Shown: piece by piece, positions 53,568 through 64,000 of the stretch
How the letters are laid out: every line of letters starts with the position of its first letter
Position numbering within the stretch: position 1 is the stretch's first letter
Origin: CAXQUZ01 sp942491145
Lineage (GTDB): Bacteria; Myxococcota_A; UBA796; UBA2385
Reading direction: 5' to 3'
NCBI GenBank assembly: GCA_942491145.1
Contig: CALOBC010000039.1
Coordinates: 62,001 to 126,000 of the forward strand
DNA: 64,000 bases
Program-made: the position numbers and the translations under genes
Notes under the pieces: model-generated
Told to the model about the DNA's origin: nothing
What the model saw: the letters and a program-made list of their open reading frames with translations, nothing else
Databases searched by the model: none

Positions 53568-54371
53568 ATGCGCGATGTCCTGCTGTTCGGCTCCCTCCTT
53601 GTTCTCGTGGCGTGCGAGCCCACCAAGTCGGTCGATGACTCCGGGCTCGAGGACTCGGGCATGACGGACGAAGGGACCGACGAAGAAGAGTGCCCCGAGC
53701 CCACAGCATTCGACTACGCCGACCAAGCCGCGTGGGCCCTCGACGCCCCAGACTGTGGTGGTTCGTCGCAGTCGCCCATCAACTTTGAGCTGGAGGACCT
53801 GTCGAGCGGCGCCGTTCCTGACCTGGCGTTCAGCTATGGTGTCACGCCTGTGTCGATCATCAACAACGGCCACTCGGTCGAGCTCGAGGTGGAGCCAGAC
53901 ACCGCCAGCCTGACGATGGATGGCAAGATCTGGTCCCTCGCTCAGTGCCACTTCCACACGCCCAGCGAACACACGGTTCAGGGCGAGAGTGCCCGCGAAG
54001 AGATGCACCTCGTGCACACCGACGGCGCGGGCGGCATCGCGGTCGTGTCGTTTCTGTTGAGCACCGGCGACGACGGCTGGTCACTTCCCAGCAGCGCGAG
54101 TGTTCCGCTGGCACCGGGAGAGTGCTTCGCTTCCGACGAGACCATCGACCTGGATGCGTTCCTCCAGATCGCCATGGTGGAGCCGGAGGCGCTGCCCGCT
54201 TTCTATTCCGGCTCTCTCACCACGCCACCGTGCACAGAGGGCGTGGCCTGGGTGGTCTTCAATTGGCCGCTGGAGCTGTCGGAAGATGACTTCGGGCAGC
54301 TCGAGACGGCCTACTTGGGCAACAACCGCGACCCCCAGCCCCTCAACGAACGCCCCATCTGGGTGGATTGA
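53568..54371 (+). CDS. Alpha-carbonic anhydrase lipoprotein
   Basis: A 267-residue alpha-type carbonic anhydrase (CO2 + H2O to bicarbonate) with lipoprotein signal MRDVLLFGSLLVLVAC and an acidic linker. The zinc ligands are visible as QCHFH (His128, His130) and EMHLVH (His147), with Glu145, and the substrate pocket as TTPPCTEGVAW; SQSPINF and NNGHSVEL are further family blocks. It would be anchored in the periplasm or outer membrane. ATG 53568 begins the lipobox. Confidence 0.93.
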   Translation: MRDVLLFGSLLVLVACEPTKSVDDSGLEDSGMTDEGTDEEECPEPTAFDYADQAAWALDAPDCGGSSQSPINFELEDLSSGAVPDLAFSYGVTPVSIINNGHSVELEVEPDTASLTMDGKIWSLAQCHFHTPSEHTVQGESAREEMHLVHTDGAGGIAVVSFLLSTGDDGWSLPSSASVPLAPGECFASDETIDLDAFLQIAMVEPEALPAFYSGSLTTPPCTEGVAWVVFNWPLELSEDDFGQLETAYLGNNRDPQPLNERPIWVD

Positions 54372-54912
54372 CCGTTCCGAAGCCACCATCGCCGTCGACG
54401 GTGGCGCTCTGCCAAGAACCGGAGCTGGCGAGCGTGGGCTTGGTGGCGCACGGGGCGCCTGCGAGCGGTGCCTGGCTCGCTCACCCCAGGGATGGTGCCC
54501 ACCCCACCCGAGCCTGAACCCAGCCGGGGCCGGCTGACGAAGTGCAGCCCCAGCAAGCGAGCCCACCGACAGCGCTCGGCGCCATGGCCGAGGGGGTGAC
54601 AGCTCCGCCGAGCAGGAGCAGTGCCCCGGCGGACAGGGCGGAAGTCCGGCTGCTGGAAAGGGGACTTGTCGTTGGTTGGCCCAGGTGGATGGGGCACCTG
54701 GCCTTGGGTGCCCCCCCGCCCCAGTGCCCCACCGCCGCGGTCCGGGCACGCCTCGGTGCAAGGATGTCGGTGAACCAGGGTCGTGTAGTCCGAGTGCGCT
54801 TTGTGGTGAGGGAAGACGAACGCCCGTCCCGCGAAGTCCGTGCGCCACCCCTCCGAAAGCCGACGCACGGACCAAGATCCCGCCGGCGACTCACATCCAC
54901 TGGCGGGGGTGC
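54372..54912. other. Region without a supported gene
   Basis: About 540 bp between the carbonic anhydrase and LysR genes, which converge. Open frames exist but look non-coding. No clear terminator or repeat seen. Confidence 0.4.
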
Positions 54913-55821
54913 TCAAACCACCGATACTGGTCGCAGCTCGTGCTGTTCGAGCGCAAACTCTCTGGCGAGCTGGACGATGGCCCGCACCGCCGGCAGCTCT
55001 GCGGCCCGATCTGGGATCAGGATGCGGCCATGGGCCTCCTCGCCGACGATGCCGTCCAGCACGGGCTCGAGCTCTATGCTCCCAAGGGTGCCCACCACCT
55101 GTGGCGCGTCGGCCACCAGGGCGATGCCCTGGCCCGCAGCAGCCAGGCACCGGATCAGGTGTGTGTCGTTGCTCGCGACGGCGGGGGTCACGGGAAAGGT
55201 CGCGCCGTCCAGGCAACGCCAGACCCCGACCCGCTCCGGTCGGTGACCGGTCCAGGCCAGCAGGTCGTGCTCGGCGAGGTCCTCGACGGAGCTCGGACGC
55301 CCCCGTGCATCGAGGTAGCGCGGGCTGGCCAGGAGCCGGACAGGAAAGCGCTGCATGACGAAGGTCCGGTGGTCGCCGAGGGGGAGCACGTCACGGAACT
55401 GTCCGATCAGGTCGACGTCGGGGTCTGAGAGGGCCTCTTCCGGGCTGCAGACCACGAACTCGAGGCGGGTGCCAGGCAGGCGGGCGTCCAGGATCTCGGT
55501 CGTGAAGGCGAGCAGGTTGGGTGGCAGGCCGGGCGGAATGGCTACCCGTAGGCGCTGGACCGGTGCCCCCTGGTCGAGGAAGCCCCGCAGGCTCGCAGCG
55601 TCTTGGAGCAGGGCGCGGGCTCGCACCGCGAAGACCTCCCCCGCTCGGGTGGCGGTGGTGCCCAGGGTGCTGCGCAAGACGAGCTCTTGGCCGAGCTCCG
55701 TCTCGAGGGCCTCGACCTGGGCCTTGAGGGTGCCGCGTCGGCGGTTGAGGGCCTGGGCTGCCGCCAGGAAGCTGCCGTGCTCCATGACGCCGAGGAGGGC
55801 TTCGAGTTGGGAGAGCTGCAT
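54913..55821 (-). CDS. LysR-family transcriptional regulator
   Basis: A 302-residue LTTR: N-terminal wHTH (MEHGSFLAAAQALNRRRGTLKAQVEALE, with the unusual RRRGT in the recognition helix) and a PBP-like effector domain (LRVAIPPGLPP...LIGQFRDVLPLGDH). ATG 55821. It is divergent from the giant FG-GAP gene; an inverted repeat at 55882-55900 lies between and may be its operator. It may therefore control that gene. Confidence 0.88.
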   Translation of the reverse strand: MQLSQLEALLGVMEHGSFLAAAQALNRRRGTLKAQVEALETELGQELVLRSTLGTTATRAGEVFAVRARALLQDAASLRGFLDQGAPVQRLRVAIPPGLPPNLLAFTTEILDARLPGTRLEFVVCSPEEALSDPDVDLIGQFRDVLPLGDHRTFVMQRFPVRLLASPRYLDARGRPSSVEDLAEHDLLAWTGHRPERVGVWRCLDGATFPVTPAVASNDTHLIRCLAAAGQGIALVADAPQVVGTLGSIELEPVLDGIVGEEAHGRILIPDRAAELPAVRAIVQLAREFALEQHELRPVSVV

Positions 55822-55881
55822 GGGCTCGGTCTAGCCTAGGGGGGCCGGGCCAGGCAAGGCCCCATGGGTCCCTTGGATGAG

Positions 55882-55910
55882 CTGGTCGCTTTCCGACCAG
55901 CCGCTGGTCG
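55882..55910. promoter_or_regulatory. Inverted plus direct repeat CTGGTCG, candidate LysR operator
   Basis: CTGGTCG-N5-CGACCAG (perfect 7-bp arms) is followed at 55904-55910 by another CTGGTCG. It lies between the LysR start and the giant FG-GAP gene, as expected of an LTTR site. Confidence 0.5.
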
Positions 55911-56059
55911 CTTCGTTCACGACGGGTCCGGCTACCCTCCAATGCCTTCCCTGGGTGTGGGTTCTTCAGGGCATCCGGGGTTCGCGGCCAAGCGAACCGC
56001 ACCCTCCGATCCCCGGGGAGGCGCTGCCCCAGGCCTGCTCCAGAGTCCCTCAGGTGCCC

Positions 56060-59000
56060 ATGTCTTCGCCCCGCCTTCGCCTCCTCCTGCCCGCCACCCT
56101 GCTGTCAGGCTGCGTGACTCCCCCGGACTCTTCCGCCGAGATCGCCGTCCCGCAGTCTGTCGAGGCCGCATCGGCCGAGGGAGAGCTGTCCTCCCCATCG
56201 ACCACGCCGGCCCTCACATCGCTGCTCGCCCAGATCTCCAAGGATCGGCGTCAGTTCGAGGTGCGCGAGCCCGGCGTGCTGGGCGCTCACATCCCCGGCT
56301 TGTTCGACGCCGAGCTCTCTGCCATCGGCCTGCGCGCTCTCCGAGAAGGCGACGCCCTGTCCCTGCGCACGGTCGCCCTCCAGGCGCAGTCCCTCCATCG
56401 CGTCGATCCCGCCTTGGGCGCCTGCACCGCCACGAGCGAGCAGGTCGGTCCCCGCTGCGCTCCCTCGGCTGAGCTGGCCCACGGGCCCCTCACGGAGTGG
56501 TGGACCAGCGGTCCAGACGGCGTGCGTCACGGCTGGACCCTCCCCGCCTCCCCTGACGGGGCCACGGAGCTCCGCCTGAGCCTGGCCGTCGACGAGGGCG
56601 GCGTGCTGGGCGTCGACCCCGACGGCACTGGCGCGACGCTGCTCGGCAGCGGGGGGGGCCTGTGGCGCTACGAGGACCTGCTGGCCTGGGACGCCGAGGG
56701 GCAGCTGCTGGCCGCCTCCCTGCTGGAGGTCGGACGTGGCCTCGAGCTCGTCGTGGACCTCGCCGACGCGTCCTGGCCCGTCACCATCGACCCCGTGCTC
56801 AAGCCCATCATCATCGAAGAGACCAAGCTCACCGCCTCGGATGGCGCCAAGAATGACCGGCTGGGCTGGGCCGTGGCGATCATGGGGGACGCAGATGGCG
56901 ACGGCTACGACGACGTGGTGGCCGGGGCCTACGGCGACGACTCCAGCACCGGCTCCGCCTATGTCTACTACGGCAGCGCCTCGGGGCTGGACGTCAGCTC
57001 CGAGCAGAAGATCACCGCCTCGGATGCTGCGAACCTCGACTACTTCGCCCGGGCCGTCGCCGGCGCGGGGGACCTCGACGGGGACGGCTACGACGACCTC
57101 ATCATCGGCGCCCACCACGACGACGACACCGCCTCGTCCTCCGGCTCGGCCTACGTCTACTACGGCAGCGCGACCGGGATCTCCGCGAGCTCGGAGCAGA
57201 AGCTCGAGGCCTCCGACGCCGCCGCCAGCCACTACTTCGGCTACACCGTGCGGGGGGCCGGCGACGTCGACGGGGACGGCTACGACGACGTCGCTGTGAG
57301 CGCGCCGGGCGATGCCGACGGGGGCACCGAGGCCGGTGCGGTCTACGTCTACTACGGCAGCGCCAGCGGCGTGCGCTCATCTTCCGAGGACAAGCTGGCC
57401 GCCTCGGATGTCGCCGCGGGGGACTGGTTCGGCGGCGAGCTCTCCCGAGCGGGGGATCTCGACGGAGACGGCTACGACGACCTCGTCGTGAGCTCCTGGC
57501 ACGACGCCGACGGCGGGACCAACAGCGGCTCGGCCTACGTCTACTACGGCTCGTCCACGGGCATCTCGTCGAGCTCGGAGACCAAGCTCACCGCCTCGGA
57601 TGCCTCCGCCTCGGCCTACTTCGCCTGGAGCGTGGCGGGGGGCGGAGACCTGGACGGCGACGGCTACGACGACCTCGCCGTGGGCGCATACCTGGACTCC
57701 TCGGTGCTCTCGAGCGCGGGAGCGGTCTACGTCTACTACGGGAGCGCTTCTGGCGTGCAGGCGAGCTCCGAGGTGCGTCTGGACTCCACGGATCTCGCGG
57801 CCTCGGACTACCTCGGCGGCAGCCTGGCCCTGGGGGACGTCGACGGCGACGGGGTCCACGACCTGGTGACCACAGCCTATGGCGACGACGACATGGGCTC
57901 CGACAGCGGCTCCGTCTACGTCTGGTTCGGCGGCGCCTCGGGGGTCGGCAACACCGCCGAGCTGAAGCTGACGGCCTCGGACGGCGCGTCCAGCGACGGC
58001 CTGGGCTACGCGGTGGCCTCAGGCGGCGACGTCGACGGCGACGGGCGGGACGACGTGCTCGTGGGCGCCTTTGGAGACGACGACAACGGGTCCCTGAGCG
58101 GATCGGTGTACGCCTGGAGCACGGCGAGCCGGGTGCTGGCCTCGGATGGGAGCTCCTCGGGCAACTACGGCTTCGACGTGGCCGATGCCGGGGATGTCAA
58201 CGGGGACGGCTACGACGACATCCTGGTCACGGCCGACTCGGACAGCGACAACGGCTCCTCGAGCGGCGCGGTCTACGTCTACCTGGGAGGGGCCACGGGC
58301 CTGCAGGTCGCCGGGGAGGTCAAGCTCACCGCCTCGGATGGGACATCGGGGGACAAATTCGGGTCCGATGTCGCGGGCGCAGGTGATGTCGACAACGACG
58401 GCTATGACGACGTGATCATCGGGGCCACCGGTCAGGATGACGACGGCACCCAGAGCGGCACGGCCTATGTCTACCTCGGCAGTGCCACGGGCTTGGTGTC
58501 CGCCTCCGAGCACCGTCTGGATGCGTCCGACGGGCAGGCTTGGGATGGGTTCGGATACTCCGTAGCGGGCGCGGGTGACATCGACGGTGACGGCTACGAC
58601 GATGTCGTCGTGGGTGCCTACGGCGACGACGACGACCGAGGGGCGGCCTATGCCTTCTTCGGCAGCAGCACCGGCGTGTCCCTGGCCTCCGAGCAGAAGC
58701 TCACCGCCTCGGACCGTGCCAGCGACGACGACTTCGGGTGGAGCGTGAGCGACGCCGGAGACCTCGATGGTGACGGATACATGGACGTCATCGTCGGCGC
58801 CCGGTCAGAGAGCGAGAACGGCTCGTACAGCGGCGCGGCCTACGTGTACTACGGCAGCAGCACCGGGCTGGTCGAGAGCTCCGAGCTGAAGCTGCTCCCG
58901 TCGGATGGAGCGGCCTCCTACTTCTTCGGCAACGAGCTGACCGGTGGCGGAGACCTCGACGGGGATGGGTACGATGATTTGGCGGTGGGCGCCTTCGGCT

Positions 59001-61738
59001 CCAGCACGGGGGGGGCGGTCTACGTCTACTACGGCAGCAGCACCGGCCTGGACTTGAGCAGCGAGCAGATCGTCACGCCCGAGAGCGAGGCGTCCACGAG
59101 CGTGTTCGGGCACTCCCTCAGCCTGGTCGAGGATCTCGACGGAGACGGGCTCAGCGACCTCGTGGTGGGCAACTACAAGGACTCGCAGCAGGCGAAGTAC
59201 GCCGGCGCCGTTCATGTCTTCTATGGAAGCAGCTCGGGCATTGACGCGGACACCGAGCAGATCCTGTTCGCGCCGGATGCATCGCGATCTGACTACTTCG
59301 GGAACTCGGTCTCCAGTGCGGGGGATCTGAACGGCGATGGCCTCAGCGACGTGGTGGTCGGCGCCGATGGCGTGAGCGTGTCCGGCTCCGACGTCGGCGC
59401 CGCGTACGTCTTCGGCGGCGGCTGTCGAGACCTCGATCAGGATGGCTCCTGCTCCTCCGAGGACTGCGACGACTTCGACGCCGACCGTCATCCCGACGCC
59501 GTCGAGACCCCAGGTGACGGGTTCGACAGCGACTGCGATGGCATGGAGGCCTGCTACGTCGACGCCGATGGGGACGGGCACGCGAGCGGCACCAGCACCA
59601 CCACCGACCTCACATGCTCGGCGACGGGCCTGGCGAGCTCGGTCAGCTCGGTGGATGACTGCGACGACAGCGACGCCGCCATCCACCCGGAGGCGACCGA
59701 GGGGGTGGGTGACGAGGTGGACTCCGACTGTGATGGCGGCGAGCTCTGCTACGCTGACGCCGACGACGACGGCTACATCGACGGGTCCACCACTGTGACT
59801 TCCTCCGACGTGGACTGCGTGGACTCGGGGGAGGGGCTGGCCACGGACCTGACGGGGGAGTGTGACGACAGCGACGCCACCATCCACCCAGCGGCCACCG
59901 AGGGGGTGGGTGATGAGGTGGACCAGGACTGCGACGGCGGCGAGATCTGCTACGTCGATGCCGACGGCGACGGCTACACCGACGGCGTCACCACTGTGGA
60001 CAGCAGCGACGAGGACTGCTCGGACTCCGGCGAGGGCCTGGCCACGGACCCCACGGGCGAGTGCGACGACGACGATGCCTCCGTCCACCCTGGCGCCACC
60101 GAGGTCGTTGGCGACGAGGTGGACTCCGACTGTGACGGGCTGGAGACTTGCTACGCCGACATCGATGACGACGGCTACATCGACGGCTCGACCACGGTGA
60201 GCTCGTCGGACGAGGACTGCTCGGACACGGGGGAGGGGCTGGCCACGGACCCCACGGGCGAGTGTGACGACAGCGACGCCACCATCCACCCTGGCGCCAC
60301 CGAGGGGGTGGGCGACGAGGTGGACCAGGACTGCGACGGCGGCGAGGTCTGCTACGCCGACGCCGACGACGATGGCTACATCGACGGTTTTACCACAGTG
60401 GCGAGCATGGACGTGGACTGCGTGGACTCCGGTGAGGGCCTGGCCACGGATCCCACGGGCGAGTGCGACGACGACGACGCCACCATCCACCCTGGTGCCA
60501 CCGAGGGGGTGGGCAACGAGGTGGATCAGGACTGCGACGGCGGGGAGGTCTGCTTCGCCGACGCCGACGACGACGGCTACATCGACGGGTCCACCACCGT
60601 GGTCTCCACCGACAGCGACTGTGTCGACGCAGGGGAAGGGTCCGCCAGCGACCCGACCGGAGAGTGCGACGACAGCGACGCGGCCATCAACCCGGGTGCC
60701 GCCGAGGTCGTGGGCGACGAGGTGGACTCCGACTGCGACGGAGTCGAGCTCTGCTACGTGGACGCCGACGACGACGGGGTGACCCTGGCGGACGCCACCG
60801 TGGAGAGCACCGAAGACGCCGACTGCGCGGACCCGGGGGAAGGTCTGTCTACGGACCCCACCGACGACTGCGACGACACGGGGCCCACCATCTACCCGGG
60901 CGCTCCGGAGTCCGTGGGTGACGAGGTCGACTCGGACTGTGACGGCCAGGAGTACTGCTACGCCGACGCCGACGAAGACGGCTTCACCGACGGGTCCTCC
61001 ACGGTCCTCTCCGAGGACACCGACTGCGCGGACGCGGGCGAGGGCCTGGCCACGGACGCCACGGGGGAGTGTGACGACACGGACCCCGACGTGAACCCGG
61101 GGGCCGCCGAGACCGTGGGCGACGAGGTGGACTCCGACTGCGACGGCCAGGAGCTCTGCTACGTCGATGCCGACGGCGACGGCTTCAGCGACGGCAGCAC
61201 CGTGTCGTCCGTGGACGCCGACTGTGGCGACGTGGGCGAGGTGGGCCAGGGCGCGCCCCTGACCGACTGCGACGACAGCGACGTCGGCGTGAACCCCGAC
61301 GCCACCGAGGTCTGCGACTCGGACCACGTGGACGAGGACTGCGACGGTCTCGCCGACGACGCTGACGGCGATGTGGACAGCGCCAGCCTCCTGACCTTCT
61401 ACGCCGATGCCGACGGCGATGGCTTCGGAGACCCGGCCAGCACCTCGTCCTCCTGCGACGCGGCCGAGGGCTTCGTGGCGGACGGCACCGACTGCGACGA
61501 CTCCGACCCGGACACCTTGCCTGGCGGCGAGGAGATCGCCGGGGATGGGGTGGACCAGGACTGCGACGGGGCCGACGCCGAAGACGCGGTCTCCGACAGG
61601 GACGGGGAGGGCAAGGGCGGGAGCTGTGCCAGCGTGCAGACCTCCTCCGGCACACTGCCGGCCTTGCTCCTCAGCTTGGCCTCGCTGTTCGGGCGTCGTC
61701 GGCGGGGATCGGCGGAGGGAGCCTCGACCCGGACCTGA
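56060..61738 (+). CDS. Giant lipoprotein: 14 FG-GAP/VCBS blades, 11 MopE repeats, MYXO-CTERM-like tail
   Basis: An 1892-residue surface protein. Lipobox LLPATLLSGC, then an N-terminal beta domain of about 240 residues. Fourteen FG-GAP repeats of the form AGDxDGDGYDDxxVGA follow (about residues 260-1120), which is two seven-bladed integrin-like propellers, each loop binding calcium. Then eleven Cys-rich MopE repeats (CDDSDATIHPGATE...DSDCDG...DADDDGYIDG) of about 60 residues, and finally GGSC + hydrophobic helix + RRRRGS, a MYXO-CTERM-like anchor. ATG 56060 follows AGG and starts the lipobox; the frame is open further up but without signal sense. The repeats are very alike at DNA level. Likely role: adhesion or metal-binding coat. 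Confidence 0.88.
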   Translation: MSSPRLRLLLPATLLSGCVTPPDSSAEIAVPQSVEAASAEGELSSPSTTPALTSLLAQISKDRRQFEVREPGVLGAHIPGLFDAELSAIGLRALREGDALSLRTVALQAQSLHRVDPALGACTATSEQVGPRCAPSAELAHGPLTEWWTSGPDGVRHGWTLPASPDGATELRLSLAVDEGGVLGVDPDGTGATLLGSGGGLWRYEDLLAWDAEGQLLAASLLEVGRGLELVVDLADASWPVTIDPVLKPIIIEETKLTASDGAKNDRLGWAVAIMGDADGDGYDDVVAGAYGDDSSTGSAYVYYGSASGLDVSSEQKITASDAANLDYFARAVAGAGDLDGDGYDDLIIGAHHDDDTASSSGSAYVYYGSATGISASSEQKLEASDAAASHYFGYTVRGAGDVDGDGYDDVAVSAPGDADGGTEAGAVYVYYGSASGVRSSSEDKLAASDVAAGDWFGGELSRAGDLDGDGYDDLVVSSWHDADGGTNSGSAYVYYGSSTGISSSSETKLTASDASASAYFAWSVAGGGDLDGDGYDDLAVGAYLDSSVLSSAGAVYVYYGSASGVQASSEVRLDSTDLAASDYLGGSLALGDVDGDGVHDLVTTAYGDDDMGSDSGSVYVWFGGASGVGNTAELKLTASDGASSDGLGYAVASGGDVDGDGRDDVLVGAFGDDDNGSLSGSVYAWSTASRVLASDGSSSGNYGFDVADAGDVNGDGYDDILVTADSDSDNGSSSGAVYVYLGGATGLQVAGEVKLTASDGTSGDKFGSDVAGAGDVDNDGYDDVIIGATGQDDDGTQSGTAYVYLGSATGLVSASEHRLDASDGQAWDGFGYSVAGAGDIDGDGYDDVVVGAYGDDDDRGAAYAFFGSSTGVSLASEQKLTASDRASDDDFGWSVSDAGDLDGDGYMDVIVGARSESENGSYSGAAYVYYGSSTGLVESSELKLLPSDGAASYFFGNELTGGGDLDGDGYDDLAVGAFGSSTGGAVYVYYGSSTGLDLSSEQIVTPESEASTSVFGHSLSLVEDLDGDGLSDLVVGNYKDSQQAKYAGAVHVFYGSSSGIDADTEQILFAPDASRSDYFGNSVSSAGDLNGDGLSDVVVGADGVSVSGSDVGAAYVFGGGCRDLDQDGSCSSEDCDDFDADRHPDAVETPGDGFDSDCDGMEACYVDADGDGHASGTSTTTDLTCSATGLASSVSSVDDCDDSDAAIHPEATEGVGDEVDSDCDGGELCYADADDDGYIDGSTTVTSSDVDCVDSGEGLATDLTGECDDSDATIHPAATEGVGDEVDQDCDGGEICYVDADGDGYTDGVTTVDSSDEDCSDSGEGLATDPTGECDDDDASVHPGATEVVGDEVDSDCDGLETCYADIDDDGYIDGSTTVSSSDEDCSDTGEGLATDPTGECDDSDATIHPGATEGVGDEVDQDCDGGEVCYADADDDGYIDGFTTVASMDVDCVDSGEGLATDPTGECDDDDATIHPGATEGVGNEVDQDCDGGEVCFADADDDGYIDGSTTVVSTDSDCVDAGEGSASDPTGECDDSDAAINPGAAEVVGDEVDSDCDGVELCYVDADDDGVTLADATVESTEDADCADPGEGLSTDPTDDCDDTGPTIYPGAPESVGDEVDSDCDGQEYCYADADEDGFTDGSSTVLSEDTDCADAGEGLATDATGECDDTDPDVNPGAAETVGDEVDSDCDGQELCYVDADGDGFSDGSTVSSVDADCGDVGEVGQGAPLTDCDDSDVGVNPDATEVCDSDHVDEDCDGLADDADGDVDSASLLTFYADADGDGFGDPASTSSSCDAAEGFVADGTDCDDSDPDTLPGGEEIAGDGVDQDCDGADAEDAVSDRDGEGKGGSCASVQTSSGTLPALLLSLASLFGRRRRGSAEGASTRT

Positions 61739-61767
61739 GGGCCCCCAGGCGGGCGAGCCTCAGGGCC

Positions 61768-61770
<3 letters not shown>
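61736..61770. terminator. Weak hairpin spanning both convergent stop codons
   Basis: TGAG...CTCA with inner CCC/GGG and AGGC/GCCT covers the TGA of the FG-GAP gene and the stop of the next minus gene. Bulged, no T-run. Confidence 0.35.
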
Positions 61771-63483
<1,713 letters not shown>

Positions 63484-64000
63484 GGGGCGACTCTTGGCGG
63501 AAGAGGAGAGGGGCTGGCTGGTCGACGACAGAAAACCAGGGATGGAGCGTATGGCGCTGTTGGAGGGCTTCGATGGACGGAAACCGACCACCGGGTGCTC
63601 GCGGCGCCGCCGGTGGGCCCTCGAGCGCAACTGCGCCGGGGAGGGGCAGGGGAAGCGGGTGACACCAGTCCCAGGGTTGGGCCTGTTCGGGCACAAGCAG
63701 GACTCAAGGAAGGCTACCCTCAGCAAGAAGCCCATCCGAGACGGGTAGTTGCCGACTCCTGCCTGTTTGGCCGCCCTGTCGGCGCAGATGTGGGTCTGCA
63801 CCTGCACAGCGCTCTGGACCACGGTCGCGAGCGCCGGAGGCGTGGCCATGTGTCCCAGTACCCAGCGGTTGACGATGGGGCGTCGAGCTTCTCGGCACCC
63901 CCCGCCTGGTGGTCACCGGGTGCTTCGCCCTTTCTGCTGAGGTCTCGCTGGACTTGCACTGGTGGGGGCGTTGAGACCCCTTCTTCAGCCGGTACTCATG
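63484..64000. other. Upstream region at window end, no supported gene
   Basis: About 520 bp upstream of the minus-strand lipoprotein gene. Open frames on both strands lack domain sense. It should contain the lipoprotein promoter; nothing else seen. Confidence 0.4.

Noticed and set aside
58805..61327. Long open frame (840 codons) on minus opposite the MopE/FG-GAP repeats, with Val/Gly/His repeats
   Set aside because: It is the antisense shadow of the Asp/Gly-rich repeats; composition mirrors the plus-strand codons and there is no start context or domain sense.
59440..61600. CRISPR or satellite array
   Set aside because: Repeats of about 180 bp are coding MopE modules with conserved Cys/Asp pattern.

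Overview
The window is GC-rich DNA from a Gram-negative bacterium. It is most likely a myxobacterium-like member of the former Deltaproteobacteria (Myxococcota or a relative). The evidence is three secreted proteins with MYXO-CTERM-like tails (Cys, one membrane helix, Arg-rich end), MopE-type calcium-binding repeats, FG-GAP propellers, many lipoproteins and a multihaem cytochrome. This taxonomic call is inference; no rRNA or tRNA gene is visible.

Layout. 0-6 kb: the end of a 2-oxoacid dehydrogenase E2 gene, a tRNA-guanine transglycosylase-like gene with an altered zinc site, a tight three-gene operon (TPR protein, B12-type radical SAM enzyme, FmrO/Rmt-like 16S rRNA methyltransferase) and a DEAD-box helicase with an RGG tail. 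6-13 kb: a PRMT-like methyltransferase, two envelope proteins (one frame-disrupted), an AAA+ regulator lacking GAFTGA and a five-haem lipoprotein. 14-32 kb: the accessory core, described below. 32-36 kb: a cytochrome c'-like gene, a TetR repressor and a membrane protein that share one operator motif, then two outer-membrane proteins. 36-40 kb: a P450 - SDR - P450 - SRPBCC operon with 4-bp overlaps throughout. 40-50 kb: a broken cupin gene, a toxin-like zinc metallopeptidase coupled to a 2OG oxygenase, a phosphodiester glycosidase, an AlkD-like protein and a frame-disrupted stretch. 50-64 kb: a self-regulated TetR with a lipoprotein, membrane proteins, a carbonic anhydrase, a LysR regulator and two large calcium-binding surface proteins.

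The most notable region is the 18-kb island at 14.0-32.0 kb. Six adjacent large genes encode two paralogous caspase/gingipain-like His-Cys proteins, an nSTAND NTPase with a central membrane helix and a C-terminal WD40 sensor, a stand-alone CHAT protease, a 2137-residue protein that fuses two alpha/beta-hydrolase (lipase-like) modules to a CHAT protease, and a Cys-containing peptidoglycan-associated protein. This set has the logic of an immune or regulated-cell-death system: sensor/NTPase, death-fold proteases, and lipase and wall-active effectors. I did not recognise it as a named system. Its function is inference.

Several genes (8.4-9.5, 40.6-41.3 and 46.9-49.4 kb) have coding potential that jumps between frames, often near G/C homopolymers. 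These may be sequencing indels rather than true pseudogenes.
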